Below, piece by piece: positions 1 through 10,350 of a DNA stretch of 64,000 nt (position 1 is its first letter; every line of letters starts with the position of its first letter). This DNA comes from Emiliania huxleyi CCMP1516 (taxonomy: Eukaryota > Haptophyta > Isochrysidales > Noelaerhabdaceae). The notes beneath the pieces were generated by a model. That model worked only from the letters and a program-made list of their open reading frames with translations. It ran no database searches and had not been told where the DNA came from. The stretch covers positions 586,578-650,577 of the forward strand of contig NW_005198244.1 in the NCBI RefSeq assembly GCF_000372725.1, written 5' to 3'. The position numbers were made by a program, and so were the translations under genes.

Positions 1-310
1 CCGGAGGCAGAGGTGGCGGCGGTGGAGGCGGAGGCGGCAGAGGTGGCGGCGGCGGTGGCAGAGGCGGTGGCAGAGGAGGCGGCGGCGGAGGGAGAGGAGG
101 CGGCGGCAGAGGCAGAGGAGGCGGCGGCAGAGGGAGAGGAGGCGGCGGCAGAGGCAGCGGAGGCGGCGGCAGAGGCAGCGGAGGCGGCGGCGGCGGCGTG
201 CGGCAGCCTCGCTGCTGCGCGCTTCCTCATCGCCCTCGATGTCGGCGGGCGGGAGGCGGTGTCGGCGGCAGAGGCGGCGGAGGCGAGGCGTGAGGCAGAG
301 GCGGCGCCGG
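1..310. repeat. GGC/AGAGGC-rich minisatellite
   Basis: Imperfect tandem units of the type GGCGGCGGCAGAGGCAGAGGA run from the left edge. They create long Ala/Glu-rich or Gly/Arg-rich open frames on both strands that have no domain-like composition. I treat this as repeat DNA, not a gene. Confidence 0.8.
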
Positions 311-365
311 TGCGCTGGCTGGCGCGGCTGCTGCTGCAGGCAGAGGCCAGGATAAGAGAGAGAGA

Positions 366-735
366 GAGAGAGCCGAGCGAGAGCCAAGGGACGGCCGAGG
401 GATGGCCGAGGGATGGCCGAGAGATGGCCGAGAGATGGCCGAGCGAGAGCCGAGGGATGGCCGAGGGACGGCCGAGGGACGGCCGAGGGACGGCCGAGAC
501 ATGGCCGAGGCGGCATGGCTGAGATGCAGCCGAGACATGGCCGAGGGATGGCCCACCTAGTGCTGCTGCTGCAGGCGGAGGCCGAGGCACCCGCTGGGTT
601 GAGGCTCCTTGGGGTCGACGGCGGCGGCGGCACCGGCACCGGCGGCGGCACCGGCGTCGGCGTCGGAGGCGGTGAGGGAGGCGGCGACGGCGGCGGCGGC
701 GGCGGCGACGGCGGCGACGGCGGCGACGGCGGCGA
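366..735. repeat. GATGGCCGAGG minisatellite followed by GGC/GAC runs
   Basis: A short GA run is followed by about fifteen imperfect copies of a 10-12 bp unit GA(T/C)GGCCGAGG (366-550). From about 610 to 735 there are GGCGGC and GGCGAC runs. The end of these runs is where the sequence duplicated at 11870 begins, so a GGC tract lies at one breakpoint of that duplication. Confidence 0.75.
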
Positions 736-739
736 CGGG

Positions 740-2384
740 TCCGGCACGGCAGGATGGGTGCAGTGGCGGCGGAGTGTCAAGGCTGCGACTGGCGCTGCGG
801 AGCTGAAGACTGCGATGAGGCAGCTGGGGGACGCGGCGCCGCTTTGCTCGGCGCTGTCTTCTTTCCAACGGCCCGCCGTTCACGGCTTGTGAGAGTGTGC
901 GCAGGTGCCGGCAGCAGAGGGCCGCGCGGGCCGGGTTTGGCGTTCGAGTTGGTGGGGGCGAGGCTCGAGGAGGGCGTCGCGCTGTGAACAGCGTCTCTTC
1001 ACTGCCCCGCTGTGAGAGTAGGTGGGCGAGGCTCGAGGAGAGCGTCACGCTGCCCCAGCTGGCGCTGCGCTTGCTCGAGCTCGAGGCGGCGGTTTGGCCG
1101 CGGCACGGGGTCGTCGCCGGCATGCCTCTTGAGGCCGCCGTTCAGGCGTGTGCTGTACTCTCGGGTAATCTCGGGTAATGTTGGGTAGTCTCGGGTACTC
1201 TCGGGTACTCTCGGGTACTCTCGCGTACTCTCGGGTACTCTCGGGCCGCCGTCCAGGAGAGCGACGGCTCCAACCGCGAGTGGGTGCGCGCGGGCATCGT
1301 GTCGGTGTGGCGCGACGGCTCCTTCCGCGTACGCGTTCGCTTTGAGAGCCGGTCCGAGAGGGGCGAGTGGCTGGAGGACTACGCGAACCCCACCAGCAAG
1401 CAAGGCCGCAAGGAGCGGGGGGCGGAGTGGCGCTGGCCGCAGCCGCCGCCGGAGCAGCGCGGCCGCCGCTCCCGCGCCGCCGGCGCCGCTGCCAGCGCCG
1501 CCGGCGCAGTGAATGCCGGCGGCGAGCCGCGGGGGAGGCGAGCAGCCGCCGTCGCTGCGGCGGCGCGTCGGTCGTTCGTGGACGGGCGAGGCGCGGTGAG
1601 CAGCGAGGAGGAGGAGGAGGACGAGGACGTGGGGGAGGGGGAGGGGGTGTCGGACAGCGAGGGCGGAGCGGCGCCGGCGGAGGAGGACGCGCCGCCCGCG
1701 CTGGGCGAGCACGTGCAGGAGCGAGATTACCCGAGAGTACCCGAGATTACCCGAGATTGCCCGCGCTGGGCGAGCACGTGCAGGAGCGAGAGGACCCGAG
1801 ATGACCCGAGATTACCCGAGATTGCCCGCGCTGGGCGAGCACGTGCAGGTGCGGCGCGACATCTCGGCTTCGAGTGTGGGTGTACCTCGGCCACGCGGCT
1901 CGCCACGCGGCTCGTCAGCCCATTCCTGTAATCTCGGGTAATCTCGGGTAATCTCGGGTAATCTCGGCCACGCGGCTCGCCAGCCCATTCCTGTAATCTC
2001 GGGTAATCTCGGGCAATCTCGGGTAATCTCGGCCACGCGGCTCGCCAGCCCATTCCTGCCGCACGGCCAGGTGTTGCACCGGGAGGGGCGCAAGCGCCGG
2101 CGGGTCGCGGCGGAGGTCGTGAGGCTGCAGCCTCCTTCAGCGCGGACTCCGAATGTACGTGACGAATTAGGTGGGTCGCGGCGGAGGTTGTGAGGCTCTA
2201 CCGCGGCGGCGCCTTCGAGGCGCAGCCCTTGCCCGCGCCAGAGGGCGGGGTCCCGCCGGGCGCAAAGGCGGCGCACTCTGGCCCGCGCGTGGCGTGTGGG
2301 ACGAGAGGAAGATGCTCACGCGCGCCCCGCTGTGAGCAGGCGAAGCACTCGCTCGACGACTACCTCGGCACCTGGCGCCGCTGA
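740..2384 (+). CDS. Unknown protein, copy 1 of a duplicated gene (partial, multi-exon)
   Basis: The best coding stretches are a helical segment around 1030-1137 (reads TLPQLALRLLELEAAVWP), a block at 1257-1440 containing EWVRAGIVSVWRDGSFRVRV and EWLEDYANP, an acidic stretch at 1600-1700 (Glu/Asp run), and a basic segment near 2085-2240 (GRKRRRVAAEVVRLYRGG) with a possible end in SLDDYLGTWRR at 2384. The WRDGSFRVRV block looks like a small beta-barrel reader (Tudor- or Agenet-like), but I cannot name a family. The coding blocks are separated by segments bounded by direct repeats: candidate introns 952-1021, 1140-1256, 1713-1848 and about 1918-2055. A near-identical copy lies at 11915-13660, which argues that the order of blocks is genuine. 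Start, exact splice sites and reading-frame phase are not settled. Confidence 0.4.
1150..1245. repeat. TCTCGGGTAC 10 bp minisatellite inside a candidate intron
   Basis: About ten tandem copies of a decamer ACTCTCGGGT with a few AATCTCGGGT variants. The block is flanked on the left by GCCGCCGTTCAG (1134-1145) and on the right by GCCGCCGTCCAG (1245-1256). The second gene copy carries the equivalent array with a different number of units at 12318-12450. Confidence 0.85.
1718..2055. repeat. Opposite-orientation and same-orientation copies of the decamer repeat, with duplicated exon-like spacers
   Basis: At 1725-1835 the decamer appears as its reverse complement (GATTACCCGA), interleaved with copies of a ~21 bp segment containing GGGCGAGCACGTGCAG. 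At 1926-2040 it returns to the first orientation (TAATCTCGGG), interleaved with copies of CACGCGGCTCGCCAGCCCAT. In both cases the spacer is a copy of the adjoining coding sequence. Copy 2 of the gene has more units in the first block and fewer in the second, so the array is still changing. Confidence 0.8.
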
Positions 2385-2439
2385 CCGCGCCTCGCGCCAA
2401 CGGGCTAGGGGTGGGGGGGGTTCGGGAGGGGGCGGGGAG

Positions 2440-2860
2440 GGGGGGGGGGGGGGGGGATCCGTTTTTCCGGGCTCGGGGGGCCTCAAGGTTTGCTGGCCCC
2501 GGCGGAAAAGCAGCCAGGACCCCAGAAGGCCCCTGTGGCCTTACCCGAGGGTCTTCGGCGGAACCCAAGGCCGTGGGGGGATAGGGGGGGATTGGGGGGG
2601 TGCAACTCCCCTCGGCTCTGCCGGAAGAACCCTGAAAAGGGGGGAGGCCGGGTTTTCCCCCCGGGCGCATATTTGCATGTCTACCCCGGGGGGGGGGGAC
2701 CCCCCCATTTTTCTACAGAATAAATACGGGGGACACGACTTGGCAAGCCCCTGGGAGGAACTTTTTATATCTAGATACGGGCGGAGCGTTGCGCGAGCAT
2801 TGGACTCAATGGGGCCTGGGAGCCCCAGAAATGGAAAGAAAACACTTATGTCCCCAGGCG
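2440..2860. other. Homopolymer-rich patch, probably low-quality sequence
   Basis: This stretch aligns by eye to 13700-13990. Nearly every difference is a base replaced by its neighbour (for example GCGCGGGC in copy 2 against CCCCGGC here), and there are stretched runs of G, C, T and A. That pattern fits low-quality trace ends rather than evolution. No coding call should be based on it. Confidence 0.6.
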
Positions 2861-2892
2861 CAGTTATTGTTATGGTGTTATGGCTCTCTGGG

Positions 2893-2926
2893 CATAGCAG
2901 CCCATAACATGTTATGGGCTGCTATG
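2893..2926. repeat. 34 bp perfect palindrome
   Basis: CATAGCAGCCCATAACA is followed directly by its reverse complement, giving a perfect dyad centred on 2909/2910. It lies about 230 bp upstream of the satellite array. A function is not visible. Confidence 0.85.
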
Positions 2927-3135
2927 GGAGGGCCGTCCCGGGTCCACGGTGTTATGGCCCGAGAGGCCACGCCGGACTGCTCGCCGCTGGAATTTTCGCT
3001 TCGCGCGCTGCCGCGCGCGCGCGCGCGAGGTAGGTTCGGCATCGATCGCCAAATATTTTCTCTTTTGCCCTCAAGTTAAATTCAATAACATCAAAACCAC
3101 GACTCTTTATACACTTTAGCTTTCTACCTATCTCC

Positions 3136-6100
3136 GCCCCAAGGGCGCTTCGCGCCGTGCCAACGGCGCCGAGCGTGCAGCGCAGCGCACACGCGACACG
3201 TCCCTTGCACGGCGTCTGATAAAACAGCGCTTCTAGCCCTATCCGAGTCGAAAAGCCGCTAAGTCTTTTTTTCGCCGTCGAGCCTCTCTAGCGGCGCTGC
3301 GCGCCGCGTGGAAAGAGCGCTGCGTACAGAGCAGCAGCCGCTGCGTACGCACCGTGAAGGCCGTGTCGTGAGTCGGCGAGCCGAGCCCTATTCATAGCAG
3401 AAGGTGTGAACGGCGCCTCTTCACACCTCAACACCGTGAACGCCGTCAAGCGCCTTCTCACCGCCCCAATGGCGGTCCGCGCCTCGCTAACAGTGCCGAG
3501 CGAGTACCGCAGCACACGCGCGACACGCCTCTTGCACGGCGTCTGATGATTCGGCGCCTCGAGCCCTATCCGAGTCGAAAAGTGTGAGAACCGTCTCTTC
3601 ACACCTCGGAGCCGCTAAGTCTTTTTTTTGCCGTCAAGCCGCTCTAGCGGCGCTGCGCGCCGCGTTGAGAGCGCGGCGCGTGCAGGGGAGCACACGCTGA
3701 GCACACGCCGCGAAGGCCGTCTCACGAGTCGGCGGACCGAGCCCTATTCATAGCAGAAAGTGTGAACTACGCCTCTTCACACCTCGAGCCGTGAACGCCG
3801 TCCGGCTCCCTCTCTCCGCCCCATGGGCGCTCCGCGCCGTGCTAACAGCGCCAAACGTGTAGCACAGCACGTTCGACTCGCCCCGTGAACGGCGTCTGGA
3901 CCAACGGCGCAACGAGCCCTATCCGAGTCGAAAAGTGTGAGAATCGTCTCTCCACACCTCGGAGCCGCTAAGTCTTTTTTTCGCCGTCAAGCCGCTAGCG
4001 GCGCTGCGCGCCGCAAAGAGAGCGCGGCGCGTGCAGAGGAGCACATGCTGCACACGCACCGCGAAGGCCGTCTCACGAGTCGGCGAGCTGAGCCCTGTTC
4101 ATAGCAAAAAGTGTGAACGGCGCCTCTTCACACCTCAACACCGTGAACGCCGTCAAGCGCCTTCTCACCGCCCCAAAGGCGCTCCGCGCCTTGCTACAGC
4201 GCCGATCGTGCAGCGCAGCACACGTGCGACACGCCACTCGCACGGCGTCTGATGAGTCGGCGCCTCGAGCCCTATCCGAGTCGAAAAGTGTGAGAACCGT
4301 CATTTCACACCTCAAAGCCGCTAAGTCATTTTTTCGCCGTCAACCCGCTCTGGCGGCGCTGCGCGCCACGTGGAGAGCGCGGCGCGTGCGTAGGAGCACG
4401 TGCTGCACACGCACGGTGAAGGCCGTCTCACGAGTCGGCGAGCCGAGCCCTATTCATAGCAAAGAGTGTGAACGGCGCCTCTTCACACCTCGAGCCGTGA
4501 ACACCGTCCGGCGCCTTCTCGCCGTCCCAAGGGCGCTGCGCGCCGTGCTAACGGCGCCGAGCGTGCAGCGCAGCACACGTGCGACATGCCACTTGCACGG
4601 CGTCTGATAAAACGGCGCCTCGAGCCCTATCCGGGTCGAAAAGTGTGAGAACCGTCATTCCACCCCTCGAAACCGCTAAGTCATTTTTTCGCCGTCAAGC
4701 CGCTCTGGCGGCGCTGCGCGCCGCAAAGAGAGCGTGGCGCGTGCAGAGGAGCACACGCTGCACACGCACCGCGAAGGCCGTCTCAAGAGTCGGCGAGCCG
4801 AGCCCTATTCAAAGCAGAGAGTGTGAACGGCGCCTCTTCACACCTCGAGCCGTGAACACCGTCCGGCGTCTTCTCACCGGCCCAAGGGCGCTCCGCGCCT
4901 TGCTACAGCGCCGATCGTGCAGCGCAGAACACGCGCGACACGCCACTCGCACGGCGTCTGATGAGTCGGCGCCTCGAGCCCTATCCGAGTCGAAAAGTGT
5001 GAGAACCGTCATTTCACACCTCGAAACCGCTAAGTCATTTTTTCGCCGTCAAGCCGCTCTAGCGGCGCTGCGCGCCGCAAAGAGAGCGCGGCGCGTGCAG
5101 AGGAGCACACACTGCACACGCACGGTGAAGGCCGTCTCACGAGTCGGCGAGCCGAGCCCTATTCATAGCAAAGAGTGTGAACGGCGCCTCTTCACACCTC
5201 GAGCCGTGAACACCGTCCGGCGCCTTCTCACCGCCCCAAGGGCGCTGCGCGCCGTGCTAACGGCGCCGAGCGTGCAGCGCAGCACACGTGCGACAGGCCA
5301 CTCGCACGGCGTCTGATAAATCGGCGTCTCGAGCCCTATCCGGGTCGAAAAGTGTGAGAATCGTCATTTCACACCTCGAAACCGCTAAGTCATTTTTTCG
5401 CCGTCAACCCGCTCTGGCGGCGCTGCGCGCCACGTGGAGAGCGTGGCGCTTGCGTAGGAGCACGTGCTGCACACGCACCGCGAAGGCCGTCTCAGGAGTC
5501 GGCGAGCCGAGCCCTATTCAAAGCAGAGAGTGTGAACGGCGCCTCTTCACACCTCGAGCCGTGAACACCGTCCGGCGCCTTCTCACCGCCCCAAGGGCGC
5601 TCCGCGCCTTGCTACAGCGCCGATCGTGCAGCGCAGCACACGCGCGACACGCCCCTCGCACGGCGTCTGATGAGTCGGCGCCTCGAGCCCTATCCGAGTC
5701 GAAAAGTGTGAGAACCGTCATTTCACACCTCGAAACCGCTAAGTCATTTTTTCGCTGTCAAGCCACTCTAGCGGCGCTGCGCGCCGCAAAGAGAGCGCGG
5801 CGCGTGCAGAGGAGCACACACTGCACACGCACGGTGAAGGCCGTCTCACGAGTCGGCGAGCCGAGCCCTATTCATAGCAAAGAGTGTGAACGGCGCCTCT
5901 TCACACCTCGAGCCGTGAACACCGTCCGGCGCCTTCTCACCGCCCCAAGGGCGCTGCGCGCCGTGCTAGCGGCGCCGAGCGTGCCGCGCAGCACACGCGC
6001 AACACGCCCCTCGCACGGCGTCTGATAAATCGGCGCCTCGAGCCCTATCCGAGTCGAAAAGTGTGAGAACCGTCATTTCACACCTCGAAACCGCTAAGTC

Positions 6101-9100
6101 ATTTTTTCGCCGTCAAGCCGCTCTAGCGGCGCTGCGCGCCGCAAAGAGAGCGCGGCGCGTGCAGAGGAGCACACACTGCACACGCACGGTGAAGGCCGTC
6201 TCACGAGTCGGCGAGCCGAGCCCTATTCATAGCAAAGAGTGTGAACGGCGCCTCTTCACACCTCGAGCCGTGAACACCGTCCGGCGCCTTCTCACCGCCC
6301 CAAGGGCGCTGCGCGCCGTGCTAGCGGCGCCGAGCGTGCCGCGCAGCACACGCGCAACACGCCCCTCGCACGGCGTCTGATAAATCGGCGTCTCGAGCCC
6401 TATCCGAGTCGAAAAGTGTGAAAACCGTCTCTTCACACCTCGAAACCGCTAAGTCATTTTTTCGCCGTCAAGCCTAGCGGCGCTGCGCGCCGCAAAGAGA
6501 GCGCGGCGCGTGCAGAGGAGCACACACTGCACACGCACCGCGAAGGCCGTCTCACGAGTCGGCGAGCCGAGCCCTATTCACAGCAAGGGGTGTGAACGGC
6601 GCCTCTTCACACCTCGAGCCGTGAACACCGTCCGGCGCCTTCTCACCGCCCCAAGGGCGCTGCGCGCCGTGCTAGCGGCGCCGAGCGTGCAGCGCAGCAC
6701 ACGCGCGACACGCCCCTCGCACGGCGTCTGACAAATCGGCGTCTCGAGCCCTATCCGAGTCGAAAAGTGTGAAAATCGTCTCTTCACACTCACCTCGAAA
6801 CCGCTAAGTCATTTTTTCGCCGTCAAGCCGCTCTAGCGGCGCTGCGCGCCGCAAAGAGAGCGCGGCGCGTGCAGAGGAGCGCGTGCTGCATACGCACCGC
6901 GAAGGCCGTCTCACGAGTCGGCGAGCCGAGCCTGTTCACGGCATAAAGTGTGAACGGCGTCTCTTCACACCTTTAGCCGTGAACGCCGTCCGGCGCCCTC
7001 TCGCCGCCCCAACGGCGCTCCGCGCCTCGCTAACAGCGCCAAGCGTGCAGCACAGCACACGCGCAGCACGCCCCTCGCACGGCGGCTGATGAATCGGCGC
7101 CTCGAGCCCTACCCGAGCCGAAAAGTGTGAGAACCGTCTTTTCACACCTCAAAGCCGCTAAGTCTTTTTTTCGCCGTCAAGCCGCTCTAGCGGCGCTGCG
7201 CGCCGTGTGGAGAGCGCGGCGCGTACAGAGGAGCGCGTGCTGCACACGCACCGCCAAGGCCGCCTCGTGAGTCGGCGAGCCGAGCCCTATTCATAGCAGA
7301 AAGTGTGAACGGCGTCTCTTCACACCTCGACACCGTGAACGCCGTCCGGCAACTTCTCACCGCCCCAAGGGCGCTCCGCGCCGTGCAAACGGCGCCGAGC
7401 GCGTAGCGCAGCACACGCGCGACACGCCCCTTGCACGGCGTCTGATAAAACGGCGCCTCGAGCCCTATCCGAGCCGAAAAGTGTGAGAACCGTCTTTTCA
7501 CACCTCAAAGCCGCTAAGTCTTTTTTTCGCCGTCAAGCCGCTCTAGCGGCGCTGCGCGCCGCGTGGAGAGCGCGGCGCGTGCGGAGGAGCACGCGCTGCG
7601 CACGCACCGCGAAGGCCGTCTCTTGAGTCGGCGAGCCGAGCCCTATTCATAGCAGAAAGTGTGAACGGCGTCTCTTCACACCTCGAGCCGTGAACACCGT
7701 CCGGCGCCTTCTCGCCGCCCCAAGGGCGCTCCGCGCCGTGCTCGCAGCGCCGAACGTGTAGCGCAGTACACGCGCGCGGCGCGTACAGAGGAGCGCGTGC
7801 TGCACACGCACCGCCAAGGCCGCCTCGTGAGTCGGCAAGCCGAGCCCTATTCATAGCAGAAAGTGCACGGCGTCTCTTCACACCTCGACGCCGTGAACGC
7901 CGTCCGGCAACTTCTCACCGCCCCAAGGGCGCTCCGCGCCGTGCAAACGGCGCCGAGCGCGTAGCGCAGCACACGCGCGACACGCCCCTTGCACGGCGTC
8001 TGATAAAACGGCGCCTCGAGCCCTATCCGAGCCGAAAAGTGTGAGAACCGTCTTTTCACACCTCAAAGCCGCTAAGTCTTTTTTTCGCCGTCAAGCCGCT
8101 CTAGCGGCGCTGCGCGCCGTGTGGAGAGCGCGGCGCGTGCGGAGGAGCACGCGCTGCGCACGCACCGCGAAGGCCGTCTCTTGAGTCGGCGAGCCGAGCC
8201 CTATTCATAGCAGAAAGTGTGAACGGCGTCTCTTCACACCTCGAGCCGTGAACGCCGTCCGGCGCCTTCTCGCCGCCCCAAGGGCGCTCCGCGCCGTGCT
8301 CGCAGCGCCGAACGTGTAGCGCAGTACACGCGCGACACGCCACTCGCACGGCGTCTGATAAAACGGCGCCTCGAGCCCTATCCGAGTCGAAAAGTGTGAG
8401 AACCGTGTTTTCACACCTCAAAGCCGCTAAGTCTTTTTTTCGCCGTCAAGCCGCTCTAGCGGCGCTGCGCGCCGTGTGGAGAGCGCGGCGCGTACAGAGG
8501 AGCGCGTGCTGCACACGCACCGCGATGGCCGCCTCGTGAGTCGGCGAGCCGAGCCCTATTCATAGCAGAAAGTGTGAACGGCGTCTCTTCACACCTCGAC
8601 GCCGTGAACGCCGTCCGGCGCCTTCTCGCCGCCCCAAGGGCGCTCCGCGCCGTGCTCGCAGCGCCGAACGTGTAGCGCAGTACACGCGCGACACGCCCCT
8701 TGCACGGCGTCTGATAAAACGGCGCCTCGAGCCCTATCCGAGTCGAAAAGTGTGAGAATCGTCTCTTCACACCTCCAAACCGCTAAGTCTTTTTTCGCCG
8801 TCGAACCGCTCTAGCGGCGCTGCGCGCCACAAAGAGAGCGCGGCGCGTGCAGAGGAGCACACGCTGCGTACGCACCGCGAAGGCCGTCTCTTGAGTCGGC
8901 GAGCCGAGCCCTATTCATAGCAACAAGTGTGAACGGCATCGCTTCACACCTCGAGCCGTGAGCGCCGTCCGGCGCCCTCTCACCGCCCCAAGGGCGCTCC
9001 GCGCCGTGCTAACGGCGCCGAGCGTGGAGCGCAGCACACGCGCAGCACGGCCCGTGAACGGCGTCTGACAAATCGGCGCCTCGAGCCCTATGAATCCGAG

Positions 9101-9445
9101 TCGAAAAGTGTGAATTTTGTCTCCTCACACCTCGAAGCCGCTAAGTCTTTTTTTCGCCGTCAAGCCGCTCTAGCGGCGCTGCGCGCCGCGTTGAGAGCGC
9201 GGCGCGTGCAGAGGAGCACGTGCTGCACACGCACCGCGATGGCCGTCTCGTGAGTCGGCGATCTGAGCCCTATTCGTGGCACAAAGATCAAAGTGCGAAC
9301 GGCGTCTCTTCGCACCTCGAGTCGTGAATGCCGTCCGGCGCCTTCCAGGCGCCTTCTCGCCGCCCCAAAGGCGCTCCTCGCCGGGCTAGCAGCGCCGAGC
9401 GTGTAGCGCAGCACACGCGACACACGGCCTTTGAATGGCGGCTGA
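3136..9445. repeat. Satellite array, ~355 bp unit made of two ~177 bp halves
   Basis: The anchor CCGCTAAGTC recurs at about 3255, 3612, 3965, 4318, 4673, 5028, 5382, 5736, 6091, 6446, 6801, 7155, 7511, 8069, 8424, 8780 and 9139. Spacing is 353-359 bp, apart from one 558 bp interval that contains an extra partial unit near 7770-7960. Each unit is a dimer: both halves carry GAGCCCTAT, then GTGTGA-N11-TCACAC, then CCTC. In one unit the dyads start at 4288, 4466 and 4643, that is 178 and 177 bp apart. Because 354 is divisible by three, long Arg/Ala-rich frames appear in the array, broken once per unit; these are not genes. Length and dimeric structure resemble centromeric or heterochromatic satellites, but that role is inference. 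Confidence 0.92.
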
Positions 9446-10236
9446 GAAATGTTTTTCTTCTTCTCAGCGCATCCATCTCGGCGCGTCGATTCTTCGTTTT
9501 CCGGGTTCCAATTATTTTCCTGCCTCGCCTGTCGCGTGAATCGTTTCGTGCGACCGCCTTTTGTCGAAAATTCTTTACCGGCTGCCCTGCAAAATTCTTT
9601 TTCGGTCGCGGACGGCACAGCTCGCTCGCTCGCCATTTGCTCACGCTCGCGCAGGCGCGTCGCAGCGTGCACCCACGCAACGCCTCCGCTCCGTCCACAC
9701 CACCCACTGCGTAGCCATGGCATTTCCGTGTGCATGCGACGGACTCGCTCTCCTGCACTTGCCGCCGCCCTCGCCACCGCCGGTTCCGAAACTGCTCTGC
9801 GGCCGCCATCGCACTCACTGCCTCGCTCTGCAGGAGTCGACACCAGCGCCACCTGACCCGCACCCGCTCGCTCTCGCTCACGCTTCGTGCTGTCGCTGCT
9901 AGGGTCTTCGCTCATCGACTCGGAGCGCCGGCCGCCTCTCTCGTGCTCTTTTCGCTGTCACGTCACCTCGACACCGCGCGGTCGCGACTCTCGGTGTTGC
10001 GTCGGCTCTCTCGGTCACAGCGTCACCACCCGCTGCGCCGAGCAGCAAAGGCGAGGCGCAGCCTCGCATCGGCGGTGGCCGACCGCCGTGCCGACGGAAA
10101 AAATGCCTTCGATCCCGCCGCAACCCTCCATCTCACCGCCGCCGTCTTCGCCACGAGACCGCCTCCGGCGAGCTCGGCCGGCTCTCCTCGCCCACGCGGC
10201 GCTCTCGAGCGCCCCAAGCATAAAGATTGCCGGGTG
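9446..10236. other. No gene seen
   Basis: GC-rich unique sequence between the satellite and the telomere-like repeats. Open frames on both strands overlap each other and lack domain-like composition. Two copies of AAAATTCTTT occur at about 9566-9601. Confidence 0.5.
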
Positions 10237-10350
10237 TCGTTAGGGTTAGCCAGGGTAGTGTTGCGGTTAGGGTTAGAGGTGGCACACCGTCATGACGTTA
10301 GGGTTAGGATCACGTCGAGAGCTAGGGTTAAGTTAGGGTTACACGCTCCC
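10237..10350. repeat. Degenerate interstitial telomere-like repeats
   Basis: TTAGGGTTAG or close variants occur about five times within roughly 115 bp (near 10239, 10265, 10298, 10332 and 10343), all in the same orientation and separated by short unique segments. They lie about 0.8 kb beyond the satellite array. The repeats are too degenerate and short to be a functional chromosome end. Confidence 0.75.

Noticed and set aside
13..1178. Long Ala/Glu, Gly and Arg-rich open frames at the left edge
   Set aside because: They are translations of GGC/GAG minisatellites on all frames, with no complex sequence.
4579..6025. Two 245-residue plus-strand open frames and many minus-strand ones within the satellite
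   Set aside because: They repeat once per satellite unit because the unit is close to a multiple of three; composition is Arg/Ala-rich on every frame and they end at the same place in each unit.
3136..9445. CRISPR-like array
   Set aside because: Units are ~355 bp and similar over their whole length; there are no short repeats with unique spacers.
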